Source of the DNA: Falsirhodobacter sp. alg1
GTDB taxonomy: Bacteria; Pseudomonadota; Alphaproteobacteria; Rhodobacterales; Rhodobacteraceae
Length of the DNA stretch: 64,000 nt
Direction of reading: 5' to 3'
Assembly (NCBI RefSeq): GCF_000739715.2
Contig: NZ_BBJC02000001.1
Coordinates: 202,843-266,842 of the forward strand
Position 1 is the stretch's first letter, and the number at the start of each line of letters is the position of its first letter. The position numbers and the translations under genes are program-made. The notes beneath the pieces are model-generated. The model had not been told where the DNA came from, did no database searches, and saw only the letters and a list, made by a program, of their open reading frames with translations. Positions 56,971 through 64,000 of the stretch are shown here, in pieces.

Positions 56971-58221
56971 ATGCGATTTTCCGGCTTTCGTGTAATCAAA
57001 GAGGCGCTGACCGGCCATAAGGGCTGGCAGCCGCTATGGCGCAACCCCGATCCGAAACCTGCCTATGACTATGTGATCGTGGGGGGCGGCGGGCATGGGC
57101 TGGCTACGGCCTATTATCTGGCGAATACCTTTCGCAAGGCGCGCATCGCCGTATTGGAAAAGGGCTGGCTCGGTTCGGGAAATATCGGGCGCAACACCAC
57201 GATCATCCGGTCCAATTACGGATTGCCGGGTAACCAGCCCTTCTATGAATTTTCGATGAAGCTGTGGGAGGGGTTGGAGCAGGAATTCAACTTCAACGCC
57301 ATGGTCAGCCAGCGCGGCATCCTGAACCTGATCCATACGGATGCACAGCGCGATGCCTATCGCCGGCGCGGCAATGCGATGCTGTTTTCCGGGGCCGATG
57401 CCGAGTTGCTGGACCGCGACCGGGTGCGGGACATGTGCCCCTGGCTGAATTTCGACAATGCCCGTTTTCCGATCAAGGGCGGTCTGATGCAGCGCCGCGC
57501 GGGAACGGCGCGCCATGACGGTGTGGCCTGGGGCTATGCCCGGGGTGCCGACCGCGCCGGGGTCGACCTGATCCAGAACTGCGAGGTTACGGGCTTCCGG
57601 ATCGAGGAGGGGCGCATTCGCGGGGTCGAGACGTCCCGCGGGTATATCGCGGCGGCAAAGGTGGGTGTGGCGGTGGCCGGTTCCACCAGCCGTGTGATGG
57701 AAAAGGCCGGTTTGCGTCTGCCGATCGAAAGCCATGTCCTGCAGGCGTTTGTGTCCGAAGGGCTGAAGCCGCTTATACCCGGCGTCATAACTTTCGGGGC
57801 CGGGCATTTCTACGTCAGCCAGTCCGACAAGGGGGGGCTGGTGTTCGGCGGGGATATCGACGGTTACAACTCCTATGCCCAACGCGGCAACATGCCGGTG
57901 ATCGAGGATGTGATCGAAGGGGGAATGGCCCTGATGCCCATGATCGGCCGTGCGCGCCTGCTGCGCGTCTGGGGCGGGATCATGGATATGTCGATGGATG
58001 GCAGCCCCATCATCGACAGAACGCCGGTGGAAGGCCTCTATCTGAATGCAGGCTGGTGTTATGGCGGGTTCAAGGCCACGCCTGCCAGCGGCTATTCCTT
58101 TGCGCATCTTCTGGCCACGGATACCCCGCATGAAACCGCCCGGCATTTCCGGCTGGACCGGTTCGCACGTGGCCATGTCATCGACGAAAAGGGCATGGGT
58201 GCCCAACCGAACCTGCATTGA
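56971..58221 (+). CDS. mgdA: N-methylglutamate dehydrogenase subunit A (SoxB-like, sarcosine oxidase beta)
   Basis: 416-residue flavoprotein with FAD loop VIVGGGGHGLATAYYLA (about 34-50) and the LGSGNIGRNTTIIRSNY motif. The ARHDGVAWGYARGAD motif contains His182, equivalent to the His that binds FMN covalently in heterotetrameric sarcosine oxidase beta. WGGIMDMSMDGSPIIDRTP and GWCYGGFKATPASG complete the family picture. It demethylates N-methylglutamate to glutamate. It is classed as mgdA rather than soxB because of the mgs and gmaS genes upstream; sequence alone does not separate the two. Confidence 0.9.
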   Translation: MRFSGFRVIKEALTGHKGWQPLWRNPDPKPAYDYVIVGGGGHGLATAYYLANTFRKARIAVLEKGWLGSGNIGRNTTIIRSNYGLPGNQPFYEFSMKLWEGLEQEFNFNAMVSQRGILNLIHTDAQRDAYRRRGNAMLFSGADAELLDRDRVRDMCPWLNFDNARFPIKGGLMQRRAGTARHDGVAWGYARGADRAGVDLIQNCEVTGFRIEEGRIRGVETSRGYIAAAKVGVAVAGSTSRVMEKAGLRLPIESHVLQAFVSEGLKPLIPGVITFGAGHFYVSQSDKGGLVFGGDIDGYNSYAQRGNMPVIEDVIEGGMALMPMIGRARLLRVWGGIMDMSMDGSPIIDRTPVEGLYLNAGWCYGGFKATPASGYSFAHLLATDTPHETARHFRLDRFARGHVIDEKGMGAQPNLH

Positions 58222-58230
58222 GAGACAGAG

Positions 58231-58521
58231 ATGCTTATTCCCCATCCGCTTCTTGGTCCGCGCGACGCGCAGGAATTCACCTATCTGGGGGATGCCGCCC
58301 TGCTGGCCCGCCCCGACGGCATGGCCGAAGGGGCGCTGGGCGCATTCATCGACTATGTCTATCTGCGGGATAACCCGGCCGGGGTTCATCGCGAATTGTG
58401 GTTCCATGAACAGGGGGACCGTTCGTGGCTGGTGGTCACACGCAACACGGTCACCCATGAGATCATCGATGCGCAGCTTGCCCGTGATGTGGCCTTGGCA
58501 CGAAAAGGGGCGGTGGCATGA
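58231..58521 (+). CDS. mgdB: N-methylglutamate dehydrogenase subunit B (SoxD-like, delta)
   Basis: 96-residue small subunit of SoxD family: LIPHPLLGPRDAQEFTYLGDA at the start, seen in part as GPRDAQEFTYLGDA, then YLRDNPAGVHRELWFHEQGDRSW. In sarcosine oxidase the delta subunit binds zinc through Cys-Cys and His-Cys pairs. Here the first two positions are His5 and Leu8 and the last is Asp, so three cysteines are absent. It starts nine bases after mgdA and overlaps mgdC by four bases. Confidence 0.85.
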   Translation: MLIPHPLLGPRDAQEFTYLGDAALLARPDGMAEGALGAFIDYVYLRDNPAGVHRELWFHEQGDRSWLVVTRNTVTHEIIDAQLARDVALARKGAVA

Positions 58522-61451
58522 CACGACTGGCAGGCGGGTTGATCGACAGGACACGGACACTGTCCTTTACCTTTGACGGGCGATCGTATCAGGGGCATCC
58601 CGGAGATACGTTGGCCTCGGCATTGCTGGCAAATGACGTGCGGCTGATGGGCCGCAGCTTCAAATATCACCGTCCCCGCGGCCCCATCGCCGCCGGCTCC
58701 GAAGAGCCGAATGCGATGGTCGAATTGCGTCGCGGCGCACGGCAGGAACCCAACACCCGCGCGACGGTGGCCGAACTGTACGAGGGGCTGGAAGCCTCAA
58801 GCCAGAACCGGCTCGGGTCATTGCGTTTTGATCTGCTGGCAATGAACGATCTGCTGTCGCCTTTCTTTGCGGCGGGGTTCTATTACAAGACATTCATGTG
58901 GCCGCGTGCCTTCTGGGAAAAACTGTACGAGCCGATTATCCGGAATGCCGCAGGTCTGGGGCGGCTATCGATGCAGGCCGATCCCGATGCCTATGACAAA
59001 GGATACCTGCACTGCGATCTTCTGGTCATCGGTGCAGGTGCGGCGGGGTTGTCGGCGGCGTTGACGGCGGCGCGGGCGGGGGCACAGGTCATTCTGGCCG
59101 AAGAGGATTTCCTGCTGGGCGGACGCCTGCTGGCAGAAACGCATCTGCTGGATGAGGCTCCGGCCGGGGGCTGGCTGGCAAAGGTCGAGGCGGAACTGGC
59201 CGCCTTGCCGAATGTGCGGATCATGCGCCGCACCACCGTTTTCGGAACCTTCGACCATGGTATTTTCGGCGCGGTGGAGCGTGTGGCGGATCACCTGCCC
59301 ACCCCCGGTAACGGTGTGCGGCAGACCCTGTGGCGCATCACGGCGCGCCGTTCCATCCTTGCTGCGGGTGCAACCGAACGGCACATTCCTTTTGCCAATA
59401 ACGATCGTCCGGGCATCATGCTGGCGGGGGCGCTGCGCAGCTATGCCAACCGCTGGGCGGCCTGTCCGGGGCAGAAGGTTGCAATCTTCACCAACAATGA
59501 CGACGGGCATCGTACGGCGCTGGATCTGGCGGCCAAAGGGGTCGAGATTGCCGGTGTGATCGATACGCGGGGATCGGTCAGCGCCCTGGGGAATTACCCC
59601 GTGTTTGTGGACAGTGTCGTTGAAAATACGCGGGGACGTCTGGGCCTGAAAAGCGTAACGGTTCGCAGCGGGGCCAAGAATTTCGATCTGGACTGCGATG
59701 TGCTTGGTGTGTCCGGCGGGTGGAACCCGAATTTGCATCTGGCTTCTCACCATCGTGCCCGCCCTGTCTGGAATGACACGTTGCACGCCTTTGTGCCGGG
59801 CGAGAACGGCCCGCCCGGAATGACCGTGGCCGGTGCCGCCATGGGGCAGGGCAGTACGGCTGCAGCCATGACGGCGGGCGCCAGTGCTGCGGTGGCAGCC
59901 ATGGAAGGGCTTGGCCTGCGTGCGGCAATGCCGGAGTTGCCCCGTGCCGAAAAGGCTGACGCCAATCTTTATCCGTTGTGGCATGTTCCGGGGAAGGGCC
60001 GGGCATGGGTTGATTTCCAGAATGACGTGACCGTCAAGGATATCCGCCTGGCAAATCAGGAGAACATGCGTCCGGTGGAACACCTGAAGCGTTGGACAAC
60101 GCTTGGCATGGCGACCGATCAGGGAAAGACGGCCAATGTCACCGCACTGGCGGTCATGGCCGAACTGACGGGCAAATCGGTGGCGGAAACCGGCACCACC
60201 ATGTTCCGCCCACCTTATACCGGGGTGTCACTGGGCGTTCTGGGCGGTGGGGATACCGGTCCGCATTTCCGCCCGCGCCGCCTGACACCCAGCCATGTAT
60301 GGGCCGCCGAACGGGGCGCCGTGTTCATCGAGGTCGGCCCCTGGATGCGTGCCCAGTATTTTCCGCAGGCGGGTGAAACCGAATGGCGGCAAACGGTGGA
60401 CCGCGAGGTTCTGGCAACGCGGCAGGGCGTGGGAATTTGCGATGTGACCACGCTGGGCAAGGTGGATGTGCAAGGGCGGGACGCGACCCTGTTCCTCGAC
60501 CGGCTCTATGCCAATGCGATGGCCAGCCTGAAGGTGGGCATGGTTCGCTATGGCCTGATGCTGCGCGAGGATGGTCTGGCCTATGACGACGGCACCTGCG
60601 CCCGGCTGGCGGAGGATGAATATGTCGTCACCACCACCACCGCACAGGCGGGGCCGGTTTTCCGCCATATGGAATACGCGCGCCAGTGCCTCTGGCCCGA
60701 ACTGGATGTGCAGCTTGTATCCACCACCGAGGCATGGGCCCAGTTTGCGGTTGCAGGACCCAATGCGCGGGCGCTGCTGCAGCGTGTGGTGGATAATTTT
60801 GATCTGTCGAACGAGGCGTTTCCCTTCATGGCCTGTGCGGGGCTGACGGTATGTGGCGGGTTGCGGGCGCGCTTGTTCCGCATCTCCTTCTCGGGGGAGC
60901 TGGCGTACGAGATTGCGGTCCCCTCCCGTTATGGCAACGCCCTGATGGCGCGGTTGGTGGAGGTGGGCAGCGACCTGGGGGCGACCCCCTACGGAACCGA
61001 AGCACTTGGTGTGATGCGGATCGAAAAAGGCCATGCGGCAGGAAACGAGCTGAACGGCCAGACCACGGCGCAGATGCTGGGGATGGGCCGGATGGTCAGT
61101 GCGAAAAAGGATGCGATCGGAAGCGTCATGTCCCGCCGGGAGGGGCTGCTGGCCGAAACGCGTGTTCTGGTGGGCCTGCAGCCGGTGGATCCTGCGCTGC
61201 CCGTTGTCGCGGGCGCGCATCTGTTTACCGAAGGGGATGGGCATAGCACGGCCACCGATCAGGGGTGGATCACCTCGGCCTGCTATTCTCCGCATGTCGG
61301 ATCGGCCATCGGCCTCGGGTTTCTGGCGAACGGCGCGATGCGGATGGGAGAGGTCGTGGTGGCGGCCAACCCCCTGCAGGGCGGTGAGGTCCGCGTGCGC
61401 GTGGTAAGCCCCCATTTTGTTGACCCTGACGGAGGGCGGTTGCGTGTCTGA
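58518..61451 (+). CDS. mgdC: N-methylglutamate dehydrogenase subunit C (SoxA-like, alpha)
   Basis: Large 977-residue subunit. It has a 2Fe-2S ferredoxin-like N-terminal domain fold (about 1-100; GHPGDTLASALLANDV, FKYHRPRG), an NAD/FAD Rossmann domain (VIGAGAAGLSAALTAARAG, about 170), and a C-terminal folate-binding GcvT-like domain (about 600-977; RHMEYARQCLWPEL, GELAYEIAVPSRYG, EALGVMRIEKGHAAG). In the complex it channels the methyl group to tetrahydrofolate as 5,10-methylene-THF. Its length matches sarcosine oxidase alpha (about 970-1000). It overlaps mgdB and mgdD. Confidence 0.92.
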   Translation: MTRLAGGLIDRTRTLSFTFDGRSYQGHPGDTLASALLANDVRLMGRSFKYHRPRGPIAAGSEEPNAMVELRRGARQEPNTRATVAELYEGLEASSQNRLGSLRFDLLAMNDLLSPFFAAGFYYKTFMWPRAFWEKLYEPIIRNAAGLGRLSMQADPDAYDKGYLHCDLLVIGAGAAGLSAALTAARAGAQVILAEEDFLLGGRLLAETHLLDEAPAGGWLAKVEAELAALPNVRIMRRTTVFGTFDHGIFGAVERVADHLPTPGNGVRQTLWRITARRSILAAGATERHIPFANNDRPGIMLAGALRSYANRWAACPGQKVAIFTNNDDGHRTALDLAAKGVEIAGVIDTRGSVSALGNYPVFVDSVVENTRGRLGLKSVTVRSGAKNFDLDCDVLGVSGGWNPNLHLASHHRARPVWNDTLHAFVPGENGPPGMTVAGAAMGQGSTAAAMTAGASAAVAAMEGLGLRAAMPELPRAEKADANLYPLWHVPGKGRAWVDFQNDVTVKDIRLANQENMRPVEHLKRWTTLGMATDQGKTANVTALAVMAELTGKSVAETGTTMFRPPYTGVSLGVLGGGDTGPHFRPRRLTPSHVWAAERGAVFIEVGPWMRAQYFPQAGETEWRQTVDREVLATRQGVGICDVTTLGKVDVQGRDATLFLDRLYANAMASLKVGMVRYGLMLREDGLAYDDGTCARLAEDEYVVTTTTAQAGPVFRHMEYARQCLWPELDVQLVSTTEAWAQFAVAGPNARALLQRVVDNFDLSNEAFPFMACAGLTVCGGLRARLFRISFSGELAYEIAVPSRYGNALMARLVEVGSDLGATPYGTEALGVMRIEKGHAAGNELNGQTTAQMLGMGRMVSAKKDAIGSVMSRREGLLAETRVLVGLQPVDPALPVVAGAHLFTEGDGHSTATDQGWITSACYSPHVGSAIGLGFLANGAMRMGEVVVAANPLQGGEVRVRVVSPHFVDPDGGRLRV

Positions 61452-62010
61452 ACTTATCCCGACCTGTGCACTTGGGGGCACCATGCCCCGAACGGAGACT
61501 TTTGGAGCCCTGACATTGACCGAGGTTGCCGATCTGGCGCTTGCCTCTCTGGCCCTGCGCCGGAATGGTGTGCGGCCCGCCCCGATGGGCATGGCGCTGC
61601 CGGACACGGGCCAATGGCATGCAGGCGAGGGCATCGCTGCCTTCTGGACCGGGCCGGACCAGTGGATGGTTGAAGGGCCGGGCCGGGCAGAGGAGGATTT
61701 TGCCCGCCTGATAAAGGCAGAGGCGCCGGATGCCTCGGTCACGGATCAGACCGATGGCTGGGTGGTCTTCGATATTGCGTCCTCGGCCGGGGGCGGGCGG
61801 ATCGTGGATTTGCTGGCCAAGCTGGTGAATATTGACCCCAGACGTCTTGCTGCGGGGACGGCCTGCCGGACGGGGCTGGAACATATGGCCGTATTCGTGA
61901 TCCGGCGCGCTGATGACCGTTTGACCATCATGGGCATGCGATCAGCCGCAGCCACAATCTGGCATGCCCTGGCAGGCGCTGCCGCACGTTTGGAAGGTTC
62001 CGCAACATGA
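61444..62010 (+). CDS. mgdD: N-methylglutamate dehydrogenase subunit D (SoxG-like, gamma)
   Basis: 188-residue GcvT/SoxG-like small subunit ([47 protein letters not shown], in part). Start is a GTG at 61444 with GGAGG eight bases before it; it overlaps the mgdC stop (61449-61451). An upstream in-frame reading at 61417 would lie fully within mgdC. The end overlaps the folD start by four bases. Confidence 0.87.
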   Translation: MSELIPTCALGGTMPRTETFGALTLTEVADLALASLALRRNGVRPAPMGMALPDTGQWHAGEGIAAFWTGPDQWMVEGPGRAEEDFARLIKAEAPDASVTDQTDGWVVFDIASSAGGGRIVDLLAKLVNIDPRRLAAGTACRTGLEHMAVFVIRRADDRLTIMGMRSAAATIWHALAGAAARLEGSAT

Positions 62011-62885
62011 CCGCGACAATTCTGGACGGCAAGGCCTTTGCGGCGGATGTGCGCGCCCGCGTCAAGGCGCATGTATCGCAGATGGTCAACGAACACGGGA
62101 TCACACCCGGCCTTGCCGTGGTGCTTGTGGGCGAAGATCCGGCCAGCCGCGTGTATGTCCGCAACAAGGGTGTGCAGACGCTGGAGGCGGGCATGGCCAG
62201 CTTCGAGCACAAGCTGGCTGTCGATACCACGGAACAGGCCCTGCTGGCATTGATCGCGCGGCTGAATGCTGATCCGGCGGTACATGGCATTCTGGTACAG
62301 CTGCCCCTGCCTGCGCATCTGAATGCCGAGCTGGTCATAAATTCCATCACACCGGACAAGGATGTGGACGGGTTCCATATTTCGAATGTCGGGCTGCTGG
62401 GAACAGGGCAGAAGGCGATGGTGCCCTGCACGCCGCTTGGATGTCTGATGATGCTGCGCGCGCATCACGGCAGTCTGGCCGGTCTGAATGCGGTGGTGGT
62501 CGGCCGATCAAATATCGTCGGCAAGCCGATGGCCCAGCTTTTGCTGGGAGAGAGTTGTACCGTCACGATCGCCCATTCCCGCACCAGGGATCTGCCGGAT
62601 GTCTGCCGCAGCGCCGATATACTGATTGCCGCAGTCGGGCGCCCGCATATGATCCGTGGCGAATGGATAAAGCCGGGGGCCACCGTCATTGACGTGGGGA
62701 TCAACCGGACGGACATGGGGCTGGCTGGCGATGTCGCCTTTGCCGAGGCCGTGACCGTTGCCGGGGCGATTTCCCCTGTTCCGGGGGGTGTTGGTCCGAT
62801 GACTATTGCCTGCCTTCTCGCTAATACACTAACTGCCTGCTGCCGCAGTAACGGTTTGCCCGAACCCGAAGGGCTGACTGTCTGA
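62007..62885 (+). CDS. folD: Methylenetetrahydrofolate dehydrogenase/methenyl-THF cyclohydrolase
   Basis: Oxidises 5,10-methylene-THF to methenyl-THF and hydrolyses it to 10-formyl-THF. The 292-residue protein has [15 protein letters not shown], the NADP motif [17 protein letters not shown] and [18 protein letters not shown]. It comes right after the mgd genes (ATGA overlap), so it takes the methylene-THF made by the dehydrogenase. A role in general one-carbon metabolism is also likely. Confidence 0.95.
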   Translation: MTATILDGKAFAADVRARVKAHVSQMVNEHGITPGLAVVLVGEDPASRVYVRNKGVQTLEAGMASFEHKLAVDTTEQALLALIARLNADPAVHGILVQLPLPAHLNAELVINSITPDKDVDGFHISNVGLLGTGQKAMVPCTPLGCLMMLRAHHGSLAGLNAVVVGRSNIVGKPMAQLLLGESCTVTIAHSRTRDLPDVCRSADILIAAVGRPHMIRGEWIKPGATVIDVGINRTDMGLAGDVAFAEAVTVAGAISPVPGGVGPMTIACLLANTLTACCRSNGLPEPEGLTV

Positions 62886-62935
62886 CCACCCTTATTTGCC
62901 ACAGGCCTGAAACGGCATTCTGACCGGAGATTTCC

Positions 62936-63820
62936 ATGACAAAATTCTGCCTTACCGTCGCCTGCGCCACCAAGCGGGGCGTTGTGGCGGCGATCTCGAC
63001 TTATCTGGCGGATCAGGGCTGCAACATCACCGACAGTTCGCAGTTCGATGATATGGTCACCAACCGCTTTTTCATGCGTGTCAGCTTCGTCTCCGAGGAA
63101 GGGATCGATCTGGACACATTGACCCGCAATTTTGCCGCCATCGCCAAATCGATGGATATGACCGCCAAGTTCCATGATGAAACCGAACGGATGAAAGTGA
63201 TCATCATGGTTTCACGCTTTGGCCACTGCCTGAACGACCTGCTGTATCGCTGGCAGATCGGGGCGCTGCCGATCGATATCGTGGCGGTGATTTCCAATCA
63301 TATGGATTACCAGAAGGTGGTCGTGAACCACGACATTCCCTTTCACTGCATCAAGGTGACCAAGGAGAACAAACCCCAGGCCGAGGCGGAGCAACTGCGG
63401 ATTGTCCGGGATACGGGGGCGGAACTGATCATTCTGGCGCGCTACATGCAGGTGCTTTCGGATGATATGTGCCGCGAGATGTCGGGGCGGATCATCAACA
63501 TCCACCATTCGTTCCTGCCGTCGTTCAAGGGGGCGAACCCCTACAAGCAGGCATTCGAACGGGGGGTGAAGCTGATAGGGGCCACATCGCACTACGTGAC
63601 CGCCGATCTGGACGAAGGCCCGATCATCGAACAGGATACCATCCGTGTCACCCACGCCCAGAGCGCGGAGGATTACGTCAGTCTGGGGCGCGATGTGGAA
63701 AGCCAGGTTCTGGCCCGTGCCATCCATGCCCATATTCATCGCCGCGTGTTCCAGAACGGGAACAAGACGGTGGTGTTTCCCGCGTCTCCCGGGTCCTATG
63801 CATCTGAACGCATGGGCTAA
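62936..63820 (+). CDS. purU: Formyltetrahydrofolate deformylase
   Basis: Hydrolyses 10-formyl-THF to formate and THF, which lets the folate pool turn over when methyl groups are being oxidised. The 294-residue protein has an N-terminal ACT-like domain (about 1-85, with CATKRGVVAAISTYLADQG) and a formyltransferase-like domain (about 85-294). The active-site motif NIHHSFLPSFKGANPY and the ATSHYVTADLDEGPIIEQD motif are present, in part as SHYVTADLDEGPI. It is the last gene of the methylamine cluster, 50 bases after folD. Confidence 0.94.
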   Translation: MTKFCLTVACATKRGVVAAISTYLADQGCNITDSSQFDDMVTNRFFMRVSFVSEEGIDLDTLTRNFAAIAKSMDMTAKFHDETERMKVIIMVSRFGHCLNDLLYRWQIGALPIDIVAVISNHMDYQKVVVNHDIPFHCIKVTKENKPQAEAEQLRIVRDTGAELIILARYMQVLSDDMCREMSGRIINIHHSFLPSFKGANPYKQAFERGVKLIGATSHYVTADLDEGPIIEQDTIRVTHAQSAEDYVSLGRDVESQVLARAIHAHIHRRVFQNGNKTVVFPASPGSYASERMG

Positions 63821-63853
63821 TTCTGCAAATTGCCGATATGGCATCACGGGGGG

Positions 63854-63882
63854 GGGCAGCCGCAGCAGCGGTTGCCCTTTTT
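63854..63882 (+). terminator. Rho-independent terminator after purU
   Basis: Stem of about 10 bp (GGGCAGCCGC/GCGGTTGCCC with one G-T) and loop AGCA, then five T. It closes the mgs-gma-mgd-folD-purU transcription unit. Confidence 0.9.
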
Positions 63883-64000
63883 CATATGTGCCCATCCACC
63901 TGCGTGGCATCGGCGTTCCCCCTGATTCAAACGAAAGCGGTTAGCAGGGCAGGGGGAAAACCGGGTCTTCAAAGGGGCTAATCCACAGCCGTTCCGCCCA
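63883..64000. other. Window end without a recognisable gene
   Basis: About 118 bases after the terminator with no protein-like frame or RNA structure that can be supported. Confidence 0.5.

Noticed and set aside
57034-58560. 508-residue minus-strand frame across mgdA/mgdB
   Set aside because: Antisense of flavoprotein codons, no independent support.
56971-62010. Annotation as plain sarcosine oxidase soxBDAG
   Set aside because: mgsABC and gmaS directly upstream in the same direction make N-methylglutamate dehydrogenase more likely, although the sequences are related and a side activity on sarcosine is possible.

Overview
The window is GC-rich, gene-dense bacterial chromosome that reads as an alphaproteobacterium of the Rhodobacterales type. 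This is inferred from gene content and order. Pointers are mic60 and an alphaproteobacterial hemY next to hemD, a DUF2793 protein of the kind seen in Rhodobacterales, and a full N-methylglutamate (NMG) methylamine cluster in the order mgsABC-gmaS-mgdABCD-folD-purU. No insertion sequence, prophage, CRISPR array or rRNA was found. There is one tRNA, tRNA-Thr(CGT).

Region 1 (1-13.0 kb) is housekeeping. It holds the 5' part of mutS (minus, cut by the window edge), maeB with an overlapping PfkB sugar kinase, argG, ilvA, a minus-strand tsaD-yciI-EVE group, hemD, mic60, hemY and tRNA-Thr. Region 2 (13.0-23.7 kb) is catabolic and respiratory. It has a cupin-type XRE regulator divergent from a flavin-dependent monooxygenase plus MFS exporter, a CIO-type cytochrome bd operon with a 33-residue third subunit, and a GntR-KduD-polar amino acid type ABC transporter operon.

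Region 3 (24.0-43.6 kb) is a cell-surface locus. It encodes three large glycosyltransferases that carry related accessory modules, UDP-glucose dehydrogenase, a very repetitive RTX protein with a likely N-terminal propeller, a DUF2793 protein, another GT2 enzyme, a capsule-type ABC exporter (KpsM/KpsE/KpsT-like), a Stf0-type sulfotransferase and GalE. Together they suggest a possibly sulfated, uronic-acid-containing surface glycan with associated secreted protein.

Region 4 (43.8-63.8 kb) looks like a nitrogen-scavenging island. First comes a hydantoin/cyclic ureide operon: binding protein, ATPase, two permeases, D-carbamoylase, D-hydantoinase, racemase and LysR. A D-2-hydroxyacid dehydrogenase and a second XRE-cupin regulator follow. 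Then comes the NMG pathway: GmaS makes gamma-glutamylmethylamide from methylamine and glutamate, MgsABC turns it into N-methylglutamate, MgdABCD oxidises that back to glutamate with transfer of the methyl carbon to tetrahydrofolate, and FolD and PurU take the C1 unit to formate.

The most rewarding targets are the surface locus (shared modules in the glycosyltransferases, five-fold modular RTX protein, DUF2793 protein beside capsule genes), the NMG dehydrogenase delta subunit that lacks the zinc-binding cysteines of sarcosine oxidase, and several palindromes placed on likely promoters or starts.
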